The notes under the pieces were generated by a model that was given only the letters and a program-made list of their open reading frames with translations, ran no database searches and was not told the DNA's origin. Shown in pieces: positions 7,445 to 17,200 of a stretch of DNA of 64,000 nt. The translations under genes and the position numbers were made by a program. Position 1 is the stretch's first letter. Each line of letters begins with the position of its first letter. The DNA comes from Pelagomonas calceolata (lineage: Eukaryota; Sar; Pelagophyceae; Pelagomonadales; Pelagomonadaceae): positions 1,860,001-1,924,000 of the forward strand of contig CAKKNE010000005.1 of assembly GCA_918797485.1 (NCBI GenBank), written 5' to 3'.

Positions 7445-8473
7445 TTATGCGGGCGCCTCGTCCATCGCCAGCACCTCGGCCGCGACGGCGATCAAAATGA
7501 GGCCGCCGCCCGCGAGCGTCGCGGCCGTCGGCACCTCGTGGAGCAGCCCGAACGCGAAGAGCGCCGAGAAGACGGGCTGGGACGTGTACACCAGGTTCGC
7601 GCGCGCCGCGGTCACGCCGCGCTGGCCGAACGACTGCGCCCAGATCGTGTACGCGCACGTCACGGCGCCGCACCACACGACGGCCGTGGCCAGCGCGGCC
7701 GTCGTGTCCGGCGCCGCGTGCGCGAGCGACGCCGCGAAGGCGCGCCCGTCGAGGAACGGCGTGGCCGCGGCGAGCGCCGCGACGCTCAGCACCGCGAACC
7801 CGACCTCGGCCGCGGCCTTGGCCCGCGCGAGGTCGAGCGCATCGAGGCCCGGCGCGAGCGCCGACAGCCGGACGACGTGCACCGAGTACAGGAGCGCCGC
7901 GCAGAGGATCAGCAGGTCGCCCGCGGCCGGCGCCGCGCCCGTCTCCAGCCCCTCGCCGCAGAGGACCGCCACGCCGAGGAAGGCAACGGCGCAGTTGCGG
8001 TACGTGGCCCCGGCGACGGCCTTCCCCGTCACCCGGGCCTCGAGGACCGGCACGATCACCGTCGTCGTCTGCACGAGGAACGCGGCCGCGTCCGCGCTCA
8101 CGGTCTCCAGCCCGACGACCTGGAACAGGTTGCCCAGGAACAGGTAGAGGCCGAGCTCGCCCCCGGCCCGGTAGGGCAGCGGGTTCTGGGATCGCCGCGG
8201 CGCCGCGACGGCGCCCAGGCACGCGAGCGCGACGACGTAGTAGGCCAGGCTGAACACGACGCCCGGCGGCGGCGCCGGCAGCGCGTACACGGCCTTGACG
8301 GCCGGCGCGTACGTGCCCCAGGCGACGGGCACGCTCAGCAGCACGGCGACGCGCGCCGCGGTCGGCACGTCCGGCGGCGTCGCCGGGGTCGCGCGGCGCG
8401 GTGTTCGTGGGAGCCGTTTTGGCGTCGGCGCGAAGGCGGCGGCCGCGCCGAAAAGGAGTGCGCAGGGGCGCAT
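7445..8473 (-). CDS. EamA/DMT-family transporter with plastid targeting signal
   Basis: 342 residues from the ATG at 8473. The start MRPCALLFGAAAAFAPTPKR is a textbook secondary-plastid pre-sequence: a signal peptide ending at A-FAP, then an Arg/Pro/Thr-rich transit peptide. The rest has about ten hydrophobic segments in two halves, with the EamA pattern (VAWGTYAPAVKAVYA in the first repeat, ANLVYTSQPVFSALFAF in the second). Such proteins export or exchange metabolites; this one is probably in the inner plastid envelopes, substrate unknown. An upstream ATG at 8539 would bury the signal peptide and is rejected. The 5' region is shared with the divergent gene at 8801. Confidence 0.85.
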   Translation of the reverse strand: MRPCALLFGAAAAFAPTPKRLPRTPRRATPATPPDVPTAARVAVLLSVPVAWGTYAPAVKAVYALPAPPPGVVFSLAYYVVALACLGAVAAPRRSQNPLPYRAGGELGLYLFLGNLFQVVGLETVSADAAAFLVQTTTVIVPVLEARVTGKAVAGATYRNCAVAFLGVAVLCGEGLETGAAPAAGDLLILCAALLYSVHVVRLSALAPGLDALDLARAKAAAEVGFAVLSVAALAAATPFLDGRAFAASLAHAAPDTTAALATAVVWCGAVTCAYTIWAQSFGQRGVTAARANLVYTSQPVFSALFAFGLLHEVPTAATLAGGGLILIAVAAEVLAMDEAPA

Positions 8474-8800
8474 GGCTAGTGTGAGGAGCCAATGGTGGTG
8501 CTGCGCTTGTGCAGTGGTTGTGCCAGGCGGCGGCGTCACGCAGCTATATCAAGCTGTGCGCGTCAGCGCGACGACGAATAGATGCTGCAAGGTGGCGCTC
8601 GGTAGGGCTGGAGCTCTTGTGCCAGTGGCTGTACCTGCAGCACTCGTCTCAGAGTTGTTGCCAGGCAAGGCTGTTACGCACGCATTGTGCCACGCATCAA
8701 ATTTCTCGCGGCGCTGGTGAAAAACGCTACTCTGGTCGGCGCGCGCGCACGGTACACTGCTGCAAGCTTGGGAGCTCAGTGCACGAGCACGTCGATCACA
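8474..8800. other. Divergent intergenic region, 327 bp
   Basis: It separates the EamA transporter and the small basic protein gene. It has several CAGCA/TGCTG words and a partial match (CACACTAGCC on the minus strand at about 8474-8486) to the end of the shared gene-start motif. No RNA gene or other element is recognised. Confidence 0.4.
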
Positions 8801-9268
8801 ATGGCCCAGCCGTTGCGGCTGAATCCGAGAGCTTTCGCTGCTTGCGCGTCCTGGCTCGACGCGGCAGAAGACGACGACGAGGCCGCGACCGCGCCCGAGG
8901 CCCCGCGGCCGACGGGGCCGCGCGCCGGACTCGGCGCCGCGCCGCGCGCGCGCAAAACGCAGCAGGACGCGTCGCTCGCGGCCCGCATCGCGCGCGACGA
9001 TAGGAAACGGGGCGGCGGCCGTGGCGGCGGGCGCGGCCGCATACGCGGCGACGACTCCGACGACGACGCGGCCGGCTCCGCCTCCGACGACTCCGACGAC
9101 GAGGGCGAGTCGCGCTACGGGCGAGGTCGCGCGGCCGCGGCGCCGCACGCGAGTAGTGCGGCGCGGCCGCGCGCGGCCGCGGCGCCGCACGCGAGTAGTG
9201 CGGCGCGGCCGCGCGCGGCCGCGGCGCCGCACGCGAGTAGTCGGAAGCGGCGGAGGAAAAACGAGTAA
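8801..9268 (+). CDS. Small basic, low-complexity, probably nuclear protein
   Basis: 155 residues from ATG 8801. The N-terminus LNPRAFAACASWLDAAEDDD is followed by RPTGPRAGLGA. This SWLD..RP..GLGA arrangement resembles small nuclear proteins of the DUF3245 type, but that is a weak memory match. An RGG-like run (RKRGGGRGGGRGRIRG), an acidic Ser/Asp stretch and a terminal RKRRRKNE suggest nucleolar or nuclear localisation and RNA contact. Residues about 111-148 are three tandem 14-residue units (AAAAPHASSAARPR) encoded by a 42-bp DNA repeat. Confidence 0.6.
   Translation: MAQPLRLNPRAFAACASWLDAAEDDDEAATAPEAPRPTGPRAGLGAAPRARKTQQDASLAARIARDDRKRGGGRGGGRGRIRGDDSDDDAAGSASDDSDDEGESRYGRGRAAAAPHASSAARPRAAAAPHASSAARPRAAAAPHASSRKRRRKNE
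9131..9240. repeat. 42-bp tandem repeat, about 2.6 copies, in coding sequence
   Basis: The unit begins GCGGCCGCGGCGCCGCACGC and includes GAGTAGTGCGGC. Two full copies and a partial third are essentially identical, so expansion is recent. The period is a multiple of three and adds 14 residues per unit to the gene at 8801. The unit is itself nearly palindromic (GCGGCGC..GCGCCGC), which would favour slippage. Confidence 0.9.
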
Positions 9269-9498
9269 GTGGATGCTCGGACCCTCTTACTACTAAGGTA
9301 GACTATCTTACTATCTGGTCGGTGCGGGGCTGGCCGGAAGTGGCCTCGCACTGATGAATAGAAGTGTTCTAAGTTCGTGAACAAGGTAGGCGCACCACCA
9401 CGTACGTTCGTCCCGCGCGCCGACCGGGGGCAGCGCGCGCGCACCCGCTTCACGCAGCGCACCCACCCCAGACGCCCTCACGCAGGGCACAAAGAACG

Positions 9499-11496
9499 AT
9501 GGGCGACAAGGTCGCTTTCCTCTACGCGCCGGTCGGCTGGCAGCGCCCCGACATGGGTCGCCAACTCTACGAGCGGGAGGCCGTCTTCCGGGAGGCGCTC
9601 GACGCGGCCGCGGCGGACCTCGGCGCGGCGGCGCCGGACCTGTTGGCGGCGCTCTACCCGAAGGCGAAAGGCGTCTACGACGGCGTCCTGGACGGGGCGC
9701 GCTACGCGCAGCCCGCGCTCTTCGCCGTGGAGGTGGCCCTCGACGCGCTGCTGCGGAGCCGCGGCGTGGCGCCCGACGCCGTGCTCGGCCACTCGCTCGG
9801 CGAGCTCGCGGCGGCCTGCTCCGGGAACGGCGAGGGCGCGAAGTGCGGGCCCCTCTCGCGCCGCGAGGCCGCCCGCATCGTCGCGATACGCGCGGCGCTG
9901 ATGGCGGAGCACGCGGTCGAGGGCGGCATGACGGCCGTGCGCGCGTCGGCGGAGGAGTGCGCGGCGGCGATCGAGGCGACCGCGGCGGAGTGCTGGGTCG
10001 CCGCCGTCAACGCCCCGCAGTCGACGGTGCTCGCCGGGCGCCGCCACGGCATCGCGGCCGTCGTCGCGCGCTTGGGGCGCGAGTCGACGCGCGTGCGCGC
10101 GACGCACCCCGACCACACGCCGCTCATGGACGGCATTGGCCGCGAGCTCGCACGCGCGGTCCGGCTCCCCGACGCCTTCCCGACGGCGCTGGAGGTCTAC
10201 TCCGGGGCGGCGGGCGGCCGCGTCGCCGCCAAGGCCCTGCGGACGGGCGCCTTCTGGCGGCGCCACGCGACGAGCCCCGTGCGCTTCACGGACGCCCTGA
10301 AGGCGCTCGCGGCGGGCGGCGTCCGCGCCTTCGTCGAGGTCGGCGAGGGCATGCTCTGCGGCCTCGGCAAGGAGACGCTCGCCCGCGGCGTCGACCAGGA
10401 AGCGACGTGGGCCGCCGCGCTGGCCCGGGGCGGCGACGACGGCAAGGCCGTCGCCGCGTGCGTCGCGGCGGCGGCGCCGCCGCCGGAGCTCGTCGCGTGC
10501 CGCGTGGAGTCCGACGGCCCGGAGCCGGCCGTGGCCCTCAAGTTCCCGCGCCGCGCGTCCCTCGCGCACCTGCGCGCCTTCGTGGAGAAGGTCTACGGGA
10601 AGAAAATAGATCTGGTCGCCCCGGCCACGGAGCCGGCGCTCCGCGCCGCCGTCGCGGCCGGCGCCGTCGACGTCCGCGTGGCGGCCACCAAGAAGCGCGG
10701 CGCGCGCGCGGCGGCGCCCCGCCCGCAGAAGAAGAGCCCCAAGCTCGCGTCCGCGGCGACGCCCTTCTTCGCGGCGCCCGCGGGCGAGCCCGTCCTCGGC
10801 GCCGCCGCGCGGGCCCTGCGCGACGCGCTGCCGCTCCCGTCCTCGCTCCCGGAGCTCGACTTCCCGGCGGACTCCATGGGCGGCCGCTGCCTCGACGCGT
10901 GGCGCTACCGGTGGGGCCAGCGCCTCGGGGACCTGTGGCTCTACGTGCCGCTCCCCGCCGGCACCGAGGCGAAGGACGTGCGCGTCGACGTCCACCGCGC
11001 GCGGCTGAGCGTCGAAATACGGGGCGTCGTCCTCCACGCCGGCGCGCTCTGGAACGCCGGGGAGACGCACGGCGTCGACGTCGACGCGGCGGCGTGGGTC
11101 GTCGTGCGCCACGGGTGCGACCGCTTCGAGCGCGACGCGACGCCGGTCCTGCAGGTCGAGCTGCACAAGAAGAAGTCCGCTTGGTGGAAGGCCGTCTGGG
11201 CCGGGCACCCGACGATCGAGCCCTGGGAGGTGCCGGGCTGGCGCGAGGCCACGCTCGGCGGCCACCGGTCCACGTGTGGCGGCCGTCTACACCCTCGACC
11301 CTGGGACTTGTTAAACGCGCGCGTCGCCGTTGCTGATGCCGTCGGCGAGCTCCTCCGCGGGAAAAAGAAGAGCGGTACCGTTACGACGTGTGTTTCTGTG
11401 CGCTGGGCCTACCTCTCGCGCGCGTCGGGCATGTGGATCGGCAGTTCACGGCGAAGCGCGTCGTGGCGCGCGGGCGGCCAGGCGGCGCCGACGTGA
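9499..11496 (+). CDS. Fusion of FAS/PKS-type acyltransferase, PB1-like and NudC-like CS domains
   Basis: 665 residues from ATG 9499. Residues 5-330 are a malonyl/acyl-CoA:ACP transacylase fold: VAFLYAPVGWQRPDMG start, nucleophile elbow GHSLGE (about residue 98), the conserved Arg in the IRAALM region (about 130), VAAVNAPQSTVLAG, and HPDHTPLM in place of HAFHSPLM with the catalytic His (about 200). Residues about 335-400 read as a PB1-like domain (VALKFPRRASLAHLRAFVEK). After a basic linker, residues about 455-575 are a CS (p23/NudC) domain: WGQRLGDLWLYVPLP, VDVHRARLSVEI and WWKAVWAGHPTIEP, the last typical of NudC. No KS, KR or ACP is attached. The last ~75 residues are low-complexity and may lie beyond an unseen splice site. 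A malonyl-loading role is possible, but a scaffold or chaperone role is equally open. Confidence 0.8.
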   Translation: MGDKVAFLYAPVGWQRPDMGRQLYEREAVFREALDAAAADLGAAAPDLLAALYPKAKGVYDGVLDGARYAQPALFAVEVALDALLRSRGVAPDAVLGHSLGELAAACSGNGEGAKCGPLSRREAARIVAIRAALMAEHAVEGGMTAVRASAEECAAAIEATAAECWVAAVNAPQSTVLAGRRHGIAAVVARLGRESTRVRATHPDHTPLMDGIGRELARAVRLPDAFPTALEVYSGAAGGRVAAKALRTGAFWRRHATSPVRFTDALKALAAGGVRAFVEVGEGMLCGLGKETLARGVDQEATWAAALARGGDDGKAVAACVAAAAPPPELVACRVESDGPEPAVALKFPRRASLAHLRAFVEKVYGKKIDLVAPATEPALRAAVAAGAVDVRVAATKKRGARAAAPRPQKKSPKLASAATPFFAAPAGEPVLGAAARALRDALPLPSSLPELDFPADSMGGRCLDAWRYRWGQRLGDLWLYVPLPAGTEAKDVRVDVHRARLSVEIRGVVLHAGALWNAGETHGVDVDAAAWVVVRHGCDRFERDATPVLQVELHKKKSAWWKAVWAGHPTIEPWEVPGWREATLGGHRSTCGGRLHPRPWDLLNARVAVADAVGELLRGKKKSGTVTTCVSVRWAYLSRASGMWIGSSRRSASWRAGGQAAPT

Positions 11497-11499
11497 CGC

Positions 11500-12360
11500 G
11501 CCTCCCGTTTCGAGTTCCGGATCTTGGCGGTCCTGAATCTGACGGCGCCGTCGCCGTTGCCACCGCCGGAGACGGCCGTCGGCCCCCCCGTCACATTTCC
11601 ATGCATCGCGCTTCTGCTTCCAGCCGATGACCTTGAGCTCGCCCTTGACCAGGCGTGAGCCCCCCGGTTTGTGCTGGGGTCGCAGTTCGACAGTCGAACT
11701 TTGCGTAAAACCCGTTTTGGTTGGGGTTTTCCAATTCCAAGCAATGCTGACCGCAATAAGCAGCGAAGCGCGCGTGCAAGTGGGCCGAGGTGCCGCCCGC
11801 ATCGAGCCCAGCCTCCGCGGCGAGCTCGCGCAGCTGCGCCGCACTTAAAGTCTTGGCCTCGCGCATGTAGCGGTAGGCTGGGGCAGCTCCCCTCTGAGCT
11901 CCGTGAGCGCAGCGGCAGCCGTAGCGCGCCACTCGTCTACGGCAGCCGGCGTCGACATCTCCGCGTGGTAGCACACTAACCGACCCGCTGCTCTGCAGAC
12001 GTCGCAAAGGTCGTCAACTACCTTGGGCGTCGTCATCTGCCTGTTGGTCTGCGCGCAACAATAACACGGCCGCGCGTTCTCCGACGTCCCAGTCGCGAAG
12101 CCCTTCTTCGACACCGTCTGGAGGTTGGCCATGTCGCCCGAGCAGACGTAATCAACGTGAACGGCGCGGCCCTCTGCCTCTGACTGGTAGACACCATCGG
12201 TTTGCGCCGTCGCCGCTGTACTGAAGTGATCCGTCGCGTCGTCTAAAGCTTCGTACAGGGCGCGGTATCGTGGCGACCCCGAGCGCAACGAGCCGCCCGC
12301 TCTCTGGGCATGGCCGCTCCTGGCTTCAGTAGTCCGGCGACCCTGGAGGCGCCGGTACAC
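11500..12360 (-). pseudogene. Degenerate transposon-like gene segment with Cys-rich and SAP-like parts
   Basis: The minus strand carries protein-like sequence in overlapping frames (parts at 11845-12360 and 11591-11990) but no single clean gene. One part has VDYVCSGDMANLQTVSKKGF followed by ENARPCYCCAQTNRQM and DDLCDVC, a Cys-rich layout I associate with multicopy transposon proteins of protists. A second part has LSAAQLRELAAEAGLDAGG, a SAP-like helix pair, then NPNQNGFYAKF, whose NGF codons are the AAAACGGGTTTT 12-mer (11707-11718). It could also be a host gene with unrecognised introns. No terminal repeats were found. Together with 11497-12624 it is the main gene-poor stretch of this region. 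Confidence 0.35.
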
Positions 12361-12624
12361 GCACTGTTGCTTTCTTTTGAGCGTACCACCACAAATTCTA
12401 CTGAGAAGGTCCGACGGCCGGGCGACTCGCCTTCCTTTGTTTCTTTTTCAAATCGGGTCCGGCGTCCCCTGAACGCGTGTTTGCCATCCAACAGCGCAGC
12501 GCCTCTCACAGCGCCTTGATCCGGAAGGCCGCGCGGCGCGCCGGCGGCTGCCCGCACGCGAGCCACGCACGACGCGACCGCCGCGGCGGCGCCCAGACGC
12601 ACGCTACCCGGCTCCTGCGGCGCC

Positions 12625-14202
12625 ATGGCGGCGACGGGCGGCGTGCGCGCGATGCAGTCGACGGTGACGGTCCACACGCAGCCCAGCATGGCCCGGCCGG
12701 GGTCGCCGGAGCAGTGGGGCTTCGGGGCCTCGCTGGCGTCGGTGCGGCCGGGGTCGCCGTACGAGCAGTGGGGGTCGCCGGAGCAGCCGGCCGCGGGCGA
12801 CTCGTTCGAGCAGTGGGGCTACTCGCTGGCGTCGGCGGCGCGGCGCCGGGCGCCGTCGCCGGGGCCGCGGCCGGCGTCGCCCGGCGCCTCGCCGGGGCGG
12901 CCGCGGTCGCCGGACCCCTGGGCGTACCTCCGGCCCGACTCGCCCCAGAACCTACGCATCGCGTCGGTCCAGGCGCGGGCCGCCGCCGAGGCCGCGCCGT
13001 CGCCGGCGAAGCCGTCCTTCGGCGCGGCGCCGCCCCCGCGGCGGCGGTCCTTCGCGGCGCCGTCGGCGGCGAAGACGACGACCGCCGAGCTCGCGGCCAA
13101 GTCCCAGTGCTTCGCGCGGCCGGACCTCAACCTGAAAAAGGTTTGCCAGGTCGTGCCGCGCGACGCCGCGGCGGAGCGCGAGGCGCGGCGCCTCGCGCAC
13201 CGGCGCGCGCGGCACGCCGAGGCGGTCGCGCGCGACGCCGACGCGTGCCGGGCCCGGGGCGGCGTCCTCGCGACGATGCTCAAGGCCTCCGACGAGGCGG
13301 CGCTCTCGCCGACCTACAAGACGGAACTCAGGCTGTTCCGGGGCGGCTTCGAGGAGGAGGGCGCCGCCGTCGCGGCGAAGCAAAACCGCCGGCGCGGCCT
13401 CGGGGCGAAGCTCCGGGCCGCCGGGCAGGCCGTCCTCGCGTCCGTGCTCATCGCGGACGACGCGCACCGGGCGGCGCGCCGGCGCGACCCGAGGCGGGAG
13501 GCCGCGGAGTTCATGGAGCGGCAGCGCGGCGGCGCGAAGAAGCTCGGGGCCGACGGCGACGCGGCCAAGGCGCAGCGCGCCGCGCGCGCCGCGGACGAGG
13601 CCGCGGCGCAGGCGTCGATGCGCCGCGGCGGCGACTGGCTCCGCCTCGAGGGCCTCCGCGCGCGCGAGAAGGCCGGCAAGCCGCTCGACGACGTCGACGC
13701 GAAGATGCTGCGCCGCCTCGAGGCCAAGCACGACGGCGCCGTCTTCGCCGCCGCGCGGCTGCGTGGAATTAAGGAGCGCGAGGCGGCCGAGGCCGCGCGC
13801 GCCCGGCGCCTGGCCTCGATGAAGCGCCGCGACGAGAAGATCCAGCTCCAGCGGAAGCTCGAGAAGCAGAAGCGGTGGAGCCGCGTGCGCCGCTTCTTCG
13901 GCGCGGGCAAGCGCGCGCCGCGGCGCGTGCCCCGCGGCGACGGCGACGAGTCGACGGTCGCGCCGACGGTCGCGTCGGCGAAGACGTTCGACGTGGCGCC
14001 CTCGAACGCCGCGACGGTCGCGTCGTCGAACTCCGGCGGCCACTCCGGCGGCCACTCCGGCGGCCACTCCGGCGACGCGACGGTCGCCTCGTCGCAAAAC
14101 CTGGGCGACCTCTCGCCGCTCACCGCTGCGCCGACCATCTCGTTCGACGCGTTCTTCGACGCCGACGGGGAATCGGTCCAGAGTCCCTTCAACCGGGGCT
14201 AA
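12625..14202 (+). CDS. Basic low-complexity/coiled-coil protein with GSPEQWG repeats
   Basis: 525 residues from ATG 12625 (another Met lies 10 codons on). The N-terminal 110 residues are Pro/Ser-rich with repeated [RG]PGSP-EQWG and SPDPWAY units. The middle (about 150-440) is Arg/Ala/Glu/Lys-rich and largely helical, with LNLKKVCQVVPRDAAAER, and KIQLQRKLEKQKRWSRVRR at its end. The tail is Ser/Thr-rich with three TVA[PS] units and GHSGGHSGGHSG, encoded by a 12-bp tandem repeat at about 14033-14072. It resembles disordered cytoskeleton-associated proteins of protists. I assign no function. Confidence 0.65.
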   Translation: MAATGGVRAMQSTVTVHTQPSMARPGSPEQWGFGASLASVRPGSPYEQWGSPEQPAAGDSFEQWGYSLASAARRRAPSPGPRPASPGASPGRPRSPDPWAYLRPDSPQNLRIASVQARAAAEAAPSPAKPSFGAAPPPRRRSFAAPSAAKTTTAELAAKSQCFARPDLNLKKVCQVVPRDAAAEREARRLAHRRARHAEAVARDADACRARGGVLATMLKASDEAALSPTYKTELRLFRGGFEEEGAAVAAKQNRRRGLGAKLRAAGQAVLASVLIADDAHRAARRRDPRREAAEFMERQRGGAKKLGADGDAAKAQRAARAADEAAAQASMRRGGDWLRLEGLRAREKAGKPLDDVDAKMLRRLEAKHDGAVFAAARLRGIKEREAAEAARARRLASMKRRDEKIQLQRKLEKQKRWSRVRRFFGAGKRAPRRVPRGDGDESTVAPTVASAKTFDVAPSNAATVASSNSGGHSGGHSGGHSGDATVASSQNLGDLSPLTAAPTISFDAFFDADGESVQSPFNRG

Positions 14203-14237
14203 GTTTGCATACAAGGGCCTTAGTACCGGGGAGGGGT

Positions 14238-17200
14238 TTAGGTAGCGCGCGCCTCGCGCCGGACGACGTCGGTGATGGCGCGGCGGCGCGTGCGCATCTG
14301 CGCGAGGCGGTCCTGGAGCGTCTTGGCCGTGGCGAGGTTTCCGGAGCCGCGGTCGCGCAGGCCGGCCAGGGACTGCTCGCACTGCGCGATGGTCGCGTCG
14401 ATGGTCTTGAGCGCGTCCGCGGCCGTCGACGCCGCGACCTGCTCGGCGAAGTTCGTGACGAGCGCGCAGCGCTTGCCGAAGCGGAGCGCCTGGAGCGTCT
14501 CGTCGGCGTGGTCGTGGCGCCGCCGGCAGCAGACGACGGCCGTCGTCCGCGACGCGCCGCCCAGCGCCGCGCGGAGAAGGCAGGAGAGTTTTGATTCCAG
14601 ATATGGGATGTGGCCCCGGCCCTCGACGAGCGCCGCGATGACCTTGCCGAGCACCATCAAACTCCCGTTGATGGCCACGGCCTCGCCGCACCGCGTCGCG
14701 TCCTTTATCGCGCCCGACTTGTAGATGCGCTCCGACCCCGCGAGATCGACGAGTTGGAGCGTTGACTCGAGGATCCGGTCGCCACGCGACTGGCGCACGC
14801 GTGCGACAACGACGGAGTGGGCCCTACTCGATCGCGCGTTCATCTGGGTAACGGCGAAGCGCTTCCGTACAGAACCAGCGCGCAGTAATCGCAACGCATC
14901 ATCGGGCGTCGCGACGCTCGCCTCGACCTGCGAGCAAATCAAAATTTAGGTGCAACTCATGTTGGTTGATTTCCACACTGCCCACGACGCAACCGATGAG
15001 TTCGCCGTTGTCCCGCCGCACATCGCAAGCCTCCCCGGTCAGAAGATCGACGCACTGCTCGTTGTAGATCTCCACATACTGGAGCGCCACGCTCACGTCG
15101 GCGTGCAGGAGGTCGCGGAGCGTGCGGATGACGAGTCCGTCTGTGGCGTCGTCGCTCGCCTCGAGTGCACCGGGAGGCCCGAAGGCCGTGTGCGTCTTGC
15201 CGCTGCCCGTCTGCCCGTAGCACAACACGCAGGCGTTCAGGCCGTTCAGGACCGCGGCGACGGCCGGCGCGCCGACGGACGCGTGGACCCGGGCCTGGTC
15301 CTCCTCCTCGAACACGCGCGAGAAGGGGAACGGCCGCACGCCGGCGCCCGGGACGTGGACGACGACGCGCGTCGGCTGCACGGCCAAGACCTTGGCGCCC
15401 GACGGCGCGCGCCGCGGCGCGTCGTCCGCTTCCGTCTCCGTCTCCGCCTCGATCTCCTTTACCTGCGCCTCGGCCTTCTCCAGGCCCTGGGTGAGCTGCG
15501 CGGCCGTGGCCTTCGGCGTGTCCTCCGCCGGCACGCGATCCCGCGCGTTCGCGGCGTCGTCGTCCTCTTCGTCCTGCTCCGCGAGGAGCTCGCGCCGCGA
15601 CGTACGCTTCTCGGCCTCCTCGGCGGCCGCGGCCGAGGCCGCGAGCCGCTCGGCCTCCAACACCGCGTCGAGCACGGTCGGGTCCAGGGTGTTCGACCCC
15701 GCCAGCCGCTGGACGACCTCCGAGCCCGCGACCCCGACGGCAGCCGGCGCCCCGCGCGTCTTGGAAAAGGCCTTGAGCTGCTCGCGAACGTCGCGAGCCG
15801 GTTCGAACGTCGTGGACGGGTCCAGCCGCGCGCCGTCGTAGGGGTCCGTGCCCCGCCGCCGCAGGTGCGCCTCCGCCCAGGCCCGGTCGACGACGACGCC
15901 CGACGGCAGGCGCACGGGCGACGTCATCTCGCGCCCCGTGACGGCGTCCAATAATTCCGGCGGCGCCGCCGCGGCGCCGACCAAGGGCCCCTGGTCCTCC
16001 GTCGCGTCCTTGCGCCGGTCGCGCTGGAGCTTCAGGTACTGGTGCAGCGGCAGCACGACGTCGTTGGACTTTGCGACGGCGACCTCGTCGCCCTCGTCCT
16101 CGGGCCGGAAGCGGACGCAGACCTCGATCTTGAAGTCGCGCTTCGTGCGACCCGCGTCGTGGTCCCACTTGAAACGCGCGGGCCAGAGCTGGTTGAAGAA
16201 GAGGCGCTTCCAGGCCATGGCCGCCGCCGTGGAGGCGTTGGCGGTCGACGCGCCGGGCGCGGGCGCGGGCTCGGCCGGCACGAAGAGGCCTCGTTCCCTT
16301 CCCAGGCCCGCGCAGGCCGCGTGCCAGACGGCCGGGGCCGCGTCGTCGGACTCGAGGACGGCGCGCGTCGTCGCGGAGAGCGCGTGCAGCGTGCCCACGT
16401 CCCGGAACCCGACGAAGGCCCCGAGCGACGCGACGGAGCCCGCGTCGCGGAGGACGTCGAGCAGCGACATGGCCTCCGATGGTGCGGGAAGCGTCGACGG
16501 CGCCGCGCGGCGCTCGTCCAGATCGGCCCAGCAGAGGAACGCCGCGTCCTCCTCGGGAACAGCGTCGACCTCGTCGGCGGCGAAGATCGACTTCTTCTTG
16601 TTCGCCGCCGCCGCGGCGCTGTAGGGGTCGTGCTTCCCGTAGACCTCGCGCAGCAGCGCCGCGTCGCAGCGGCCCGCGCACCACGGGTCCAGCGACCGCC
16701 AGAAGACGTTCGTGATGTCGTAGAACTGCGACGTGTAGCGGAAGGAGTCGTGGACTTCGACGCAGCCCCAGCGGTTCCGCGACCCGAGCGTCGACTCGGG
16801 CCCGGTCCCGAACTCCTCCCCGAGGAAGATCTCGACGTGGACGATGTTCATGCGCTGCTGCTTGTGCCGTCCGCTCCGGTAGGTCGCCTCGACGAACATG
16901 AGGTCGCCCGGCCGGAGGTCGCCGAAGGCGACGGCGTCGGGCAGCGTCGAGAACTGGTACGCCTGGTTCCAGTTCCCGAGGTCGAAGCCGAAGTCCGCCC
17001 GCAGGTCCTGGACGCACCGTCGGATCAAATTGCAGCAGTCCAGATACAAGGGCTTGCCGTACAACGGATCACCGGGCTTGTGGTAGCGCTCGGCGTAGGG
17101 CGTGCCGATGTAGTGCTTCGCGCGCTCGATGAACTTCCGGCGGAGCCGCTCGTTGTCTGCGGTCGGGTCCTTTGCCCGGCGCGCCGCGGCCCGTCGCGCC

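Noticed and set aside
5571-8147. Long plus-strand open frame of 858 codons crossing the PRMT gene
   Set aside because: The part over PRMT is the wrong frame of a clear gene and is Arg-rich low-complexity. The upstream part has no domain. High G/C makes stop codons rare in all frames.
9478-11265. 595-codon minus-strand frame antisense to the acyltransferase gene
   Set aside because: The plus strand has a catalytic GHSLGE and an ordered CS domain, while the minus frame is Arg-rich noise.
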